Notes under the pieces: generated by a model
The model's input: only the letters and a program-made list of their open reading frames with translations
What the model was told of the DNA's origin: nothing
The model's database searches: none
Shown here: piece after piece, positions 8,602-17,431 of the stretch
Layout: each line of letters opens with the position of its first letter
Numbering within the stretch: position 1 is the stretch's first letter
Position numbers and translations under genes: made by a program
Origin: Mesorhizobium denitrificans
GTDB lineage: Bacteria; Pseudomonadota; Alphaproteobacteria; Rhizobiales; Rhizobiaceae
Direction of reading: 5' to 3'
DNA length: 64,000 nucleotides
NCBI RefSeq assembly: GCF_003403035.1
Contig: NZ_QURN01000013.1
Coordinates: 62,001 to 126,000, forward strand

Positions 8602-11600
8602 TTAAGGCTCGATCCAGGAGACGTGCCCAGCTGACATGTAGACGATCGCGCCACGCTGAGCGCCGGTCACGCTCAGATAGTCGCGCAGCTGTGCCGCGTG
8701 CGCGCCTTGCGCGGCCGGGTCCGGATTGACGTCGGATTTCCAGTCGACGACCAGAACGATCCGATCGCCCTCGATTACGGCCGCATCCGCTCGGCCAGCG
8801 AGGAAGCGTGGCGGGGTGGCGGCCCAGAGCGGGATCTCAGGCACCAGTTGCGCGATATAGGGGGTGAGCTCGGGCAGGCCGAGTGTGCGCAGCGCCGTTG
8901 TAGCCATCTCGGCTGGATCCGGCCGCCCCATGTCGGCCTCGTCATCGACAATGGGTTGCAGCTGCTGCAGCAATTCGGCCGCCCGCTGGATGCCCTCCTC
9001 TCGGATGGATGGCAGCTCACCGTTGAGAAGCTCTTCCATGAGCTTGTGCAGCACGTTGCCGCGCAGCGCGCCGGCTCCGACTATTCGCTGGCCATCCGAT
9101 GTGGTGTCAACGACGAAGCTGTCAATGCTGTCTGCGCTGCGATCGGCATCACGCTCGCTCGGACGATCCCAGACGATGGGGGCTGAGGCCGCGACGATCC
9201 GCTCGGCCTCAGCCGCGAAGACCGCCTCCGTCTGCTCGTTCGTGGGGGTATGGGCAGGGCTGGCCACGGGGGCGGGCAATGAGTCCGTTCGAAGTTCGGT
9301 CAGGCGTTTCTGGCCAAGATCCATCACCCGCGACCATGAGCGCGAGGCGGCTCCTGGCAGGTCGGGAATGACCAGCAAGTCGCGGGCACGCGTGGTCGCG
9401 ACATACCACAGCCGCTCGCGCTGCCTCGCTTCCCGGAACTCCTCCTCTTCGCGGGCGGCCGCAAGCTCTGGCGGTTCGAGACCTCCGACGATCCAGTGAA
9501 TCGTATCGTCCGATTGCCGATACACGAACTGGTCCTGAGGCTTGAAGCGCGTGGACGAGTTGACTGTGATAACGACAGGCCATTCCAAGCCCTTGGCGCT
9601 GTGCATGGTGACGATTTCGACAGAGTCCTGGGAAACGTCCACCCTTCCTTCCGGGTGGCGGCGCTTGCGTTCCCATCCGCGCTGGAGGTCGAGGGCAAAC
9701 GCGCGGAGACCGGCAACGCCATAGGGCCGGGCGAGTTCGACGATCGCATCGAGGTTCGCCAGGGCGCGGGCATTGCGTTGGCCGTGACGCGCGGCCATCA
9801 CCACCCGCAAGTTCATGCGCTCGATCGCATAGGCCAGGAGTTGCATGGGCGTGAGCTCCGCCGCGAGGCGATGCAGCTTTTGGAGCTTCACCAGGATATC
9901 CCGCGCAAGGGGATGGACAACCTCGTCAGGCGACGTCCGAAGCTGGAATCGCCGGCGCCCATCGGCATCGGACTGGAGTGCGGCCGTTACATCGAGCAAT
10001 TCTTCGTCGCTCAGCCCCACGAGGGGACCGCGCATGAGCGCGCCGAACGCGAGCGTGTCCAACGGGTCAGCCAGGGCACGAACGAGGGCGAGAAGATCCT
10101 GCAACTCCTGCCGGCGGAACAGCGCGTTGCCTGCCTGCGATGCGACAGCGATCCGTTGTCCTTCAAGGGCGCGCTCATAGCGCCAGAGATCGGTATGCGT
10201 GGGCGCAAGCAACGCAATGTCACCGGCGCGCAGGAGCCGCTCGCTGCCATCCGTCTCGGTGATTGTGAGCGTCCCGATCAGGCGCGCGCATAGCCCGGCC
10301 ACCGCGGCTGCTTCCGCCTCGCGCTGTTCCTCGGCGCGGGCATCGCGCGGGACGTCGATCGTCAGCTTGACCGCGGCGGGGAAAGACAGTGGCGGCAGGT
10401 TCAGGGTCGCCGCCAGGGGCACGAAACCGGGTTGCCCGGCCTTGCCGAGAACCTGCTGGAAGACCTGGTTGACGTGCTCGATCACCTCCTGGCGGGATCT
10501 GAAATTGGCGGTGACGGCAAGTAAACGGCCGTTGGCCGCCTTGGAGATCACCGATTTGGCGAGCGCGTAAGCCTCGATGTCGGCGCCACGGAAGCGATAG
10601 ATCGCCTGCTTTGGATCGCCAACCAGAAACAAAGCGCCCGGCCGAAGGCGTGCCTGATCCCATCGTGTTGGCAGCGTGCTGGCGGCGATGCAGAACACGA
10701 TTTCAGCCTGGACCGGGTCGGTGTCCTGGAATTCGTCGACGAGAAGATGCGGGTAGCGGCCGGCGAGCCAGTCGCGGATCTCCGGATGCTCGCAGACAAG
10801 AATACGGGCCTGCAGCAGCAGATCGTCGAAATCCAGGACCGCAGCTTCGCGCTTGCGTCGGTCGTAGGCGTCAATCACTTCGCTCAACAGCGCGGCAAGC
10901 TCGTGTACGAGCCTCTGCGCGATCGACCCTATCAAGATGCGATAGGTCTTACCGACCTGCTCGAAGCGGGCGGCCGCCTCGCCGCCGCGACGTTGGCCCT
11001 CGGCTTCGCCAAGGATGCCTTTCCAGGCTGTCGCTTTGTTGTACGGCTGCAGGTCGATGGACTTCGGCCGCATCGCGCTCAAGTGTGGCGGCTGGGTCAA
11101 GCGCCAAAGGGACTGAAAGTCGGGATTTTCCAGGGAGCCCTCGTAGAATGCAGCAAGACGCTCGAGGTCGTGGATCAAGTCCGCCGTCCCCGGCTCTCCA
11201 GGCCCGGCTGCGTGCCACCGGGAAATCGCTGCGACGGCGTCGGCAAAGGTGCGATCTGGCCGAGACGAAAGATCGGGTGGAGGCGTGGTCGCGGTGCGGT
11301 GATCCCGTCGCAGAATGGCAAGTTCGCGAACACGCTCGACAACGCCCAGCGGATCGTCTTTGGCCAGGGTGGCAATCGCCCCATCTTCCGCGCCGTCCGC
11401 CAGCTTCGCCGTCAGCCATTCGGAGAGGACTTCATCGAAAAGGGCCTCGGCGACCGTCCCGTCGACGACGCGCGACCCGGGATCCAGACCTGCGGCCAGC
11501 CCGTGGGAGCGAAGGATGGCCTGGCAAAAACCGTGGATTGTCGTCGCCGTAATCTCATCGAGACGCGGGGCCGCGGCCTCGAGATGTGCGACCGCGTCGG

Positions 11601-11892
11601 CATCCAAAGGCTGGGTGACAATATTGGAAAGCGCTGGTGGAACTCGTCCCGCGCGAAGCTCACCGATCGTCCAGCGAATCCGCGCTTCGAGTTCGCTCGC
11701 GGCAGGCTCGGTAAAGGTGATCGCGGCGATTTTGGACGGTTCAATCCCGCTCGCTATCATCATCGCGACGCGGGCGGCCATCAAGGACGTCTTGCCGGTG
11801 CCGGCCGCCGCCTCGACCAGTATGTTGGAGATGAAATCGGTCAGGGCGCGCCTGCGAGCATCCAGGTCAGGCAGGGTCACGGGCTGCTCCAA
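8602..11892 (-). CDS. AddA/RecB-like helicase-nuclease
   Basis: A 1096-residue ATP-dependent exonuclease subunit of the AddA/RecB type. Superfamily 1 motifs are seen in order: Walker A EAAAGTGKTSLMAAR (about residue 30), motif II LLVDEFQDTDP, motif III GDPKQAIYRFRGADI, motif V TMHSAKGLEWPVVI, motif VI YVATTRARDLLV. The C-terminus has a PD-(D/E)XK nuclease core (VLVVDWKSDVNPD). The gene overlaps the AddB-like gene by 16 bp and is the last of a five-gene operon starting with hipB. Chromosomal addAB normally sits apart from toxin-antitoxin genes, so this is a second, accessory copy with a probable defence role. Substrate and polarity cannot be read from sequence. Confidence 0.85.
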   Translation of the reverse strand: MEQPVTLPDLDARRRALTDFISNILVEAAAGTGKTSLMAARVAMMIASGIEPSKIAAITFTEPAASELEARIRWTIGELRAGRVPPALSNIVTQPLDADAVAHLEAAAPRLDEITATTIHGFCQAILRSHGLAAGLDPGSRVVDGTVAEALFDEVLSEWLTAKLADGAEDGAIATLAKDDPLGVVERVRELAILRRDHRTATTPPPDLSSRPDRTFADAVAAISRWHAAGPGEPGTADLIHDLERLAAFYEGSLENPDFQSLWRLTQPPHLSAMRPKSIDLQPYNKATAWKGILGEAEGQRRGGEAAARFEQVGKTYRILIGSIAQRLVHELAALLSEVIDAYDRRKREAAVLDFDDLLLQARILVCEHPEIRDWLAGRYPHLLVDEFQDTDPVQAEIVFCIAASTLPTRWDQARLRPGALFLVGDPKQAIYRFRGADIEAYALAKSVISKAANGRLLAVTANFRSRQEVIEHVNQVFQQVLGKAGQPGFVPLAATLNLPPLSFPAAVKLTIDVPRDARAEEQREAEAAAVAGLCARLIGTLTITETDGSERLLRAGDIALLAPTHTDLWRYERALEGQRIAVASQAGNALFRRQELQDLLALVRALADPLDTLAFGALMRGPLVGLSDEELLDVTAALQSDADGRRRFQLRTSPDEVVHPLARDILVKLQKLHRLAAELTPMQLLAYAIERMNLRVVMAARHGQRNARALANLDAIVELARPYGVAGLRAFALDLQRGWERKRRHPEGRVDVSQDSVEIVTMHSAKGLEWPVVITVNSSTRFKPQDQFVYRQSDDTIHWIVGGLEPPELAAAREEEEFREARQRERLWYVATTRARDLLVIPDLPGAASRSWSRVMDLGQKRLTELRTDSLPAPVASPAHTPTNEQTEAVFAAEAERIVAASAPIVWDRPSERDADRSADSIDSFVVDTTSDGQRIVGAGALRGNVLHKLMEELLNGELPSIREEGIQRAAELLQQLQPIVDDEADMGRPDPAEMATTALRTLGLPELTPYIAQLVPEIPLWAATPPRFLAGRADAAVIEGDRIVLVVDWKSDVNPDPAAQGAHAAQLRDYLSVTGAQRGAIVYMSAGHVSWIEP

Positions 11893-14483
11893 AGCTTGCC
11901 AAGCGGGCTGTTTACCTGCGCGAACGGCCGTTGCTTGGTCCGACGGTAGGCCTCCGGGTCCGCCGGAAGCGCGATCGATATGGGATCGAAGAACTCCGGC
12001 TGCGGACCCGGTGCGATCTGACCGCCCCGCTGAAGGTCGGCGCCAGCTCCACTGAATGAGATGGCCTGGTCGATCGCGGCTGCCAGTTCGTCATGGACCA
12101 GGCTCAACGTGCGGGCGGGCTCGTTCCTTAGATAGGTCAGCCGCGATTCGAGGTTGCGAACGCCTGCCAGCAGCGATCTGGCGGCTAGGGCATAGAAGAC
12201 ACGCTGGAGTTCGGCGCCGCGGTCGAAGACGACGGACTTCTTCCGCTCCGGCGCCGCACCCGCCTTGTAGTCGGTGATGATGGCCGCGCCCCTCGAGCCG
12301 TCCTCGTCGAGCCGGTCTATGCGGCCGCGAAACGCAATGCCGGTTGTCCCGATGGGGACCGGCGAAAGTGTGATCCACGGGTGAGGTCCATCCATGGGCT
12401 CGCCGAAAGCGAGTTCGGTCCAGGCCGTGCCGCGGGCTTCGCCGAGCGCATCTCTCAGCCCGCGCGAGGCACGTTCGCAGGCAAGCCGCATGGTGTGGCG
12501 CCAGAGCAGGCCTGGCGGGACGGCCCGTGCGATCGGCCAGGCGTCATCCAGACGCTTGGCTTCATCCGTAAGGCCGATCTCGATCTCATCGACATTTCGC
12601 GGTGCTCCGTGTCGCAGCACACCCGCGATGAGCGCATGGACGAGTTCGCCGAACGCACGATGATCGAGCGCGAGTGGCTGGGGATCGAGGTTCGGTTCGC
12701 GCCAATGGAGTGCGTACTCCCAGACAAATCCGAGTGGATCGCAAAGAAGGCGATGCAGCGAGGTTGTTGATTGCACTTCGCCGAGTGCGCCCAGAATGAG
12801 GGGATGGTTTGCCCGAACGAGCCCGTCATGGGCGGTATGCCAGTCGCTGTCCTGCCAGGCGCGCCAGCAGGCGCGGCTGGCCCGAACCTGCGGTTGCTTG
12901 CCCGCATCGGCCGGCCTGGCGTAGAGGCGGTCGCTTTCGCTGAACGCGTGCCGCGGGATGGCGCTCCGACCCACAATTCGTTCCCGATCGCGTCTCCATA
13001 ATGTGCTCGCCGCCTGCAGCGCGCCCGTAGCGCTTCTGTGTCCACGCGAGAGGCTGTGGTCGGCCGATTGGCTGACGATGATGTCGTGCGTCATTCGATC
13101 GTCGTTGGCGATATCGGCTGACGGCAGCCGAAGAGGCTCGAGCAGATGTTCAGGAAGCAGCGGGTTTTCGCTCGGCCGTCGTGGCCAAGCATTCGCTGCG
13201 AGGCCAATAAGGCGGACATGCTTGCGGGGGGCCGCTGCAACGTGATGGGCAGGCCCCCACACGATGGTATTGCCGGGCTCGTGTCCATCATCAACACGCA
13301 GCGCCTGCAGCGACAGCTCGATCGCTTGTGGCGGTGCCATGCGCAAGGCGTCCTGCCACAAGGTGAGCGCCGGTCCGCGCAAGAGGCGGCGTCCCGCGCG
13401 ATCCGCCTCCGGGATACCGCGAGAGAGCAGTTCGAGAACCGGCAGCAATGTACGCTCGGCAAGATCCCCGTCAGCCCGCTCGGCCCGCGCCTGCTCGAGG
13501 GCGTGCCGCCAAAGCTGCCGAGTGGTCAGCGCAGCGCTCCGCTTCAAACCCTTGGCCCAATCAAGTGGGATCTGTTCTCGCACCGGAGCGATACGGGCAA
13601 AGAGAAGGCGAACGCGCTCCTGGGACAGCCCCCTCAACAGGATGTCGGCGAGTGCCGCGCAGGTCTGCCCTTCGCGGGTCGCGAGGGCTGGAATGCCGTG
13701 AGTAAAGTGTACTGGAAGTCCGGCCTCGCGCGTGAGCACCAGGAACGTGTCGTCCCAGGTTGTCGGCGAGGCTGCCGTGATCGCGATCTCTTCTGGAGGG
13801 ATGCCGTCCTCGGCTATCCGCGCGCGGGCCCACCGGAGCGCTTCGCGCACCTCACTTCGCGGATCGGCGCAGACATCGGCCGCAACGAGAAGACTCAATC
13901 CCACGGGCGCGGTTTCCGTCCTTCCGGGAAACCAGCTCCGTCGACTATGGGACGACGCAACCCATCGGACTGGAACAACGTCACAAAGTTGGACGAGGAA
14001 CTGGCGCCAGACGGGCCTGATATCGGGAACTTCGTGAATGGTGACTTGACCGAGCAATTTCGGCGCGAGATGCAGGCGCCTCACCGCCGCATCGATAAGA
14101 TCGGGTGGCACCATTGTCCCCGGAGGCAATGTCTCTCGCACCCGTCGTTCCAGCAAGGTGAAGTCCCAAAGGCGGGCGTTGTCCGGTATGCTCTTTGGGG
14201 TGCCGGCGTCCCACCAGCTCCGGAGAGCGGAGAGCACGGCTGATGGCATTCCGGGCAAGCCGGAAACCTTGCCGATGTCTTCATATCCGCCAGCGTCGAG
14301 AGCCTGTCTTATTGCGGGATACAAGACCTCCTGTGACGCCGGCGCGACAAAGCCGCCGGCGAGGCGTGCGGCAAGAAGGGGAAGGGTCAGTATCTGGCGC
14401 CCGGTGGCTCCTTCACGAGCGGCATCGAGCCGTTGCATCCGCAACGCCAGCGGTCCGTCGACAACCACAGAATGAATAGACAT
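11877..14483 (-). CDS. AddB-like PD-(D/E)XK nuclease subunit
   Basis: An 868-residue partner of the AddA-like protein. The C-terminal third holds a RecB-family nuclease: FGELVHALIAGVL, then FRGRIDRLDEDG, then the catalytic core AIITDYKAG followed by ELQRVFYALAAR. The N-terminal two thirds resemble a degenerate helicase. I see no Walker A motif, so like some AddB and RexB proteins it is probably not an active ATPase. The four-cysteine iron-sulfur pattern of chromosomal AddB is not obvious here. The gene starts 10 bp after the HEPN gene and overlaps addA-like by 16 bp, so the two subunits should be made together. Confidence 0.72.
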   Translation of the reverse strand: MSIHSVVVDGPLALRMQRLDAAREGATGRQILTLPLLAARLAGGFVAPASQEVLYPAIRQALDAGGYEDIGKVSGLPGMPSAVLSALRSWWDAGTPKSIPDNARLWDFTLLERRVRETLPPGTMVPPDLIDAAVRRLHLAPKLLGQVTIHEVPDIRPVWRQFLVQLCDVVPVRWVASSHSRRSWFPGRTETAPVGLSLLVAADVCADPRSEVREALRWARARIAEDGIPPEEIAITAASPTTWDDTFLVLTREAGLPVHFTHGIPALATREGQTCAALADILLRGLSQERVRLLFARIAPVREQIPLDWAKGLKRSAALTTRQLWRHALEQARAERADGDLAERTLLPVLELLSRGIPEADRAGRRLLRGPALTLWQDALRMAPPQAIELSLQALRVDDGHEPGNTIVWGPAHHVAAAPRKHVRLIGLAANAWPRRPSENPLLPEHLLEPLRLPSADIANDDRMTHDIIVSQSADHSLSRGHRSATGALQAASTLWRRDRERIVGRSAIPRHAFSESDRLYARPADAGKQPQVRASRACWRAWQDSDWHTAHDGLVRANHPLILGALGEVQSTTSLHRLLCDPLGFVWEYALHWREPNLDPQPLALDHRAFGELVHALIAGVLRHGAPRNVDEIEIGLTDEAKRLDDAWPIARAVPPGLLWRHTMRLACERASRGLRDALGEARGTAWTELAFGEPMDGPHPWITLSPVPIGTTGIAFRGRIDRLDEDGSRGAAIITDYKAGAAPERKKSVVFDRGAELQRVFYALAARSLLAGVRNLESRLTYLRNEPARTLSLVHDELAAAIDQAISFSGAGADLQRGGQIAPGPQPEFFDPISIALPADPEAYRRTKQRPFAQVNSPLGKLWSSP

Positions 14484-14493
14484 GGTCCCCGCC

Positions 14494-15423
14494 TCAGCCA
14501 GCCTCTCCCCGCCGAGCGAATGCGGCCTCGACGTGCGTGACCATGCCTTCGAGGGCTTCGCTCAGCCTCTCCAGGTCAGGCTTGCTTATGGATCGCTCCC
14601 GACCATCGTGATCGCGACCGTAGCGATGGACGCAATCGTGCCGCACCGGCACGAACTCCATAAGCGTTTTCTTGGTCGCATCGTCTGGAAACATGGTCGA
14701 ACCGAGGGCGCTCCGGTAGTAGTGATCGATCTTCACGAAGTTATGGTACATCAACTCGCGCAGCCGCATGTGTACCCAATCGCGAAAAGCGTTTGGATTG
14801 GACGCGAGTTCAACGACTTCGATCTTGTCGGCAACCCACTCCTTGTTCCCCTTCACCAAAGCTGACATTGCCTTCGGATCATCGAGCACCAGTCTGATAA
14901 GACGATCGCTGAGGTATGCTTCGATGGCGGAAAAATACTGGACGAGCAGCATGCGGTTCAGCGCGTCAATGAGCCCCCGCCCCTCCATCTCGGCGGCGAT
15001 ATGACCGATGTCGTAGGTCGCAAATTTGAAGATCTGTGCCGGGTCGCTCGGTAGGTTCTCGCGCTGATACGCTTCGACCTCCCATGGGTCGTCGGAAGTA
15101 TTGACCGGATCATCGATCACGCTCACATGGATATTTTCATTCATCAGGTTCGCCACGAGGCAGGCCCCAGTATTCCGGATACCGACAGCGAATTGCTGCT
15201 CGCATCCGTGGCAGGCAACCGTCTGTTCGGCGTAGCCCTGTGCGTCGGATTCGCGGTCTGCCTGAACATCGTAGCTCGGAACTTCGTCAATGGTTTCGGT
15301 GATCGTCGCCCCGCATCGGGGGCATACAAACTCGAGCGATGGTTCCCGAGGCGACATGGCCCGCCCTCTTTTTTGATCCGAAGATAGTCGGTGACGGGTG
15401 TTCGTGACCGGGACCTCCGTCAT
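14494..15423 (-). CDS. Zinc-ribbon protein with a HEPN-like RNase motif
   Basis: I do not recognise a named family. The N-terminus has two cysteine pairs, CPRCGATI (about residues 34-37) and CHGC (about 70-73), which form a zinc ribbon. The C-terminal half is helical and holds FVPVRHDCVHRYG, with Arg261 and His266 in the R-x4-H spacing of HEPN ribonucleases. HEPN proteins often act as RNA-cutting effectors in toxin-antitoxin and abortive-infection systems. The ATG at 15423 overlaps the hipA stop as ATGA; a second Met at 15357 is an alternative start. It lies between hipA and the AddB-like gene in one operon. The toxin role is inference. Confidence 0.6.
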   Translation of the reverse strand: MTEVPVTNTRHRLSSDQKRGRAMSPREPSLEFVCPRCGATITETIDEVPSYDVQADRESDAQGYAEQTVACHGCEQQFAVGIRNTGACLVANLMNENIHVSVIDDPVNTSDDPWEVEAYQRENLPSDPAQIFKFATYDIGHIAAEMEGRGLIDALNRMLLVQYFSAIEAYLSDRLIRLVLDDPKAMSALVKGNKEWVADKIEVVELASNPNAFRDWVHMRLRELMYHNFVKIDHYYRSALGSTMFPDDATKKTLMEFVPVRHDCVHRYGRDHDGRERSISKPDLERLSEALEGMVTHVEAAFARRGEAG

Positions 15424-16661
15424 GCAAGTTCATTGTAGAGCGGCACGGTCGGAGCGTGGCCGTCAATCGCCTTCACGACGTCGGCGGCCAGAGGAAGATT
15501 CCCCTTTTCGGCCTCCCAGACCTGCCGGAAACGTCGGACGGTTTCTGCCGCGGTGTCGATGACGAGCTTTTCGGGCAGAAGTGCCTTGGCCGCCAGATGC
15601 CGAAGCTCATCGGCATCGAACTCGGCCATTTTCTTGGTCCGAGAGAAATTGAGTGCGGCCGTGTCCTCGCCCTCGATATAGGGGATGGTCGACACCAGAT
15701 CGTAGGCAGGCGATAGCGCGGCAGTACGCCGGTTGGGATAGATCAGCGACCAGTTCTTGAGGTGCATGTCGCCATTGCCGATCAGAGCACTGAACACAAG
15801 GCGGCGAATGAACTCGGCGGCGCCGGCATCTCCGGCCTCGTTGCCGATGACTCGCGCGATGTTGGCGTAACTTGCACGCTTGTATTTGTCGTCCGGGAAG
15901 ACCCCGAACACCTGCGCGAAATCCTCGGTGTGGATGGGGCCGTCGCCGGTTCGGTCGAAGCGGCTGACAGCAAGCGCCTGGCCCTTCAGCTCGCCAACGC
16001 CTTCGGGAATGCCGGAGATCGCATCGAGGTCGACGAGGTTGATGACCGGCACCTCCATGCCGATCATGCCAGCGATCGTCATCATCGAGAACTCGTTTTC
16101 AGGGACGCCGGTGAACTGCTGGGACGGGAGCTTCACGATCCACGAGCCGCCGACGCCTTCAGCGGGAATGGTCAGGCCCCCGCCCTTCCCTGCGTTCTCG
16201 AAGGCGGAGAACTTGAGCTGCACACCGGCGAGCGAAAAGCGCAGCGCATTGGGTTTAGCGTTCGCCGGCAATTCCTCGTCGTCGCCCGGCGGAAGGGAGC
16301 CGCCAACCGCTGGATGGATCGAGAGTGCTCCCGGCAGGTCGAGGCCCAGCACCCAAAGCAGGAAGAACTCGCGCTGCTGATTGACCCCGGCCCGCTCAGC
16401 GAGATAGCGGCGCAGGCCGCCCTCCGGCAACAGGTTCGAGAAGAATGGCGGTACAAGCCGTTGCGTCGGGCGGATTTTGGTGATGAGGCCACCCAGATCG
16501 TCCTTGAACGACAGGCTGAGGGTAGGTCGATCCGGGTCCCCCACGTAGTCTTCGTTGAAGGCAAAGATCGTCCGCTCACCCTGCAAATGGGTCAGCGTGC
16601 CGATAGGCTGGTCGTAGAGCCGCACGTCGAGAACCGAGACGTCAGGCATCGGCATCTCCAT
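15420..16661 (-). CDS. hipA: HipA-type serine/threonine kinase toxin
   Basis: HipA kinases phosphorylate targets such as glutamyl-tRNA synthetase and induce growth arrest. This 413-residue protein has the N-terminal HipA region (YDQPIGTLTHLQGERTIFAF), the core with SLAGVQLKFSA and IVKLPSQQF, a catalytic loop IGNGDMHLKNWSL with the catalytic Asp, and LSPAYDLVST for metal binding. The longest frame begins at 16748, but family alignment and the 20-bp overlap with hipB favour MEMPMPDV at 16661 (or MPDV at 16649). It is the second gene of a five-gene operon and overlaps the HEPN gene by 4 bp. Confidence 0.9.
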   Translation of the reverse strand: MEMPMPDVSVLDVRLYDQPIGTLTHLQGERTIFAFNEDYVGDPDRPTLSLSFKDDLGGLITKIRPTQRLVPPFFSNLLPEGGLRRYLAERAGVNQQREFFLLWVLGLDLPGALSIHPAVGGSLPPGDDEELPANAKPNALRFSLAGVQLKFSAFENAGKGGGLTIPAEGVGGSWIVKLPSQQFTGVPENEFSMMTIAGMIGMEVPVINLVDLDAISGIPEGVGELKGQALAVSRFDRTGDGPIHTEDFAQVFGVFPDDKYKRASYANIARVIGNEAGDAGAAEFIRRLVFSALIGNGDMHLKNWSLIYPNRRTAALSPAYDLVSTIPYIEGEDTAALNFSRTKKMAEFDADELRHLAAKALLPEKLVIDTAAETVRRFRQVWEAEKGNLPLAADVVKAIDGHAPTVPLYNELA

Positions 16662-17232
16662 CGTCCAGCGAATATGCTGGTCGCGGCTCCGACGGAGCGG
16701 CATGGGCGAGGGAATTGCGCAGTCGCTGCAGGTTCTGCGCGATGTCATGGACGACGGGTGCCGCCTGTGCGCTCGCCTGGTATCGCTCGAGTCGCGCGAT
16801 CAGTTCGCGCACCAGCTGCATCTCTTGGTCGCTTAGGTTCACCCGCCGCAGAAAACGAATTGTATCTTCGATGCGATCGAGATCGGCCGAGCTCCCGTAG
16901 AGGTGCTTCATTTTCTTGACCAAGCGCTCTGCGCGGGCGAAGCGCTTGTCGTTTGGCTGACCGGCATGGATATGCATGTCCGGCATCGCCTGGGCCTTCA
17001 CCAAGCCCAACACCGCGGGCACGAGCTTCTTCGGCACCAGCATGAGCTCGAGATCGAGCGCGCGGGTCATATCGATGAAGCTCGACAGCCCGGGTTCCAA
17101 CTTGCCGCTCTCAATTTGGGAAATGTGGCTCTGCGTCAGCCCGGCCCGCTCACTGAGCGCGCGCTGACTAACGCCGGAGGCCTCGCGGATCTCGCGTGCT
17201 TGCGCGATCAGGCTTTCACTCTGGTATGCCAT
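16642..17232 (-). CDS. hipB: HipB-type XRE-family antitoxin and repressor
   Basis: The N-terminal 65 residues form a Cro/C1 helix-turn-helix (SGVSQRALSERAGLTQSHIS, then QIESGKLEPGL). At 196 residues it is more than twice the length of E. coli HipB. The extra C-terminal part is charged and helical (RIEDTIRFLRRVNLSDQEM, then QLVRELIARLERY) and may serve HipA binding. HipB proteins neutralise HipA and repress the operon. A strong promoter lies 44-72 bp upstream, framed by an inverted repeat that could be its operator. Confidence 0.85.
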   Translation of the reverse strand: MAYQSESLIAQAREIREASGVSQRALSERAGLTQSHISQIESGKLEPGLSSFIDMTRALDLELMLVPKKLVPAVLGLVKAQAMPDMHIHAGQPNDKRFARAERLVKKMKHLYGSSADLDRIEDTIRFLRRVNLSDQEMQLVRELIARLERYQASAQAAPVVHDIAQNLQRLRNSLAHAAPSEPRPAYSLDDGDADA

Positions 17233-17270
17233 GATGTAGAATCCAGATCAAATGATGGCAGCGATCAGGA

Positions 17271-17318
17271 TGCTATATCTAACGCGTTGCGCGGCCTCGG
17301 TCAACGCCTATGATATAG
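17271..17318 (-). promoter_or_regulatory. Promoter and candidate HipB operator of the hipBA-HEPN-add operon
   Basis: On the minus strand TTGACC (17304-17299) and TAGATA (17281-17276) are separated by 17 bp, a good sigma-70 promoter. The repeats CTATATC (17273-17279) and GATATAG (17312-17318) form a 7-bp inverted repeat that brackets the promoter. This is where an autoregulating HipB would bind. Binding is inference. Confidence 0.6.
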
Positions 17319-17431
17319 AACAATGATCGTGGTGACGTCCCGATACAGAATAATGCATCATTCGTATCCTGGTCTATCAAATTACGTTACGCAGCAGACG
17401 GCCGGTGGAGGCTTGAGGGATGCCAAAAAAA

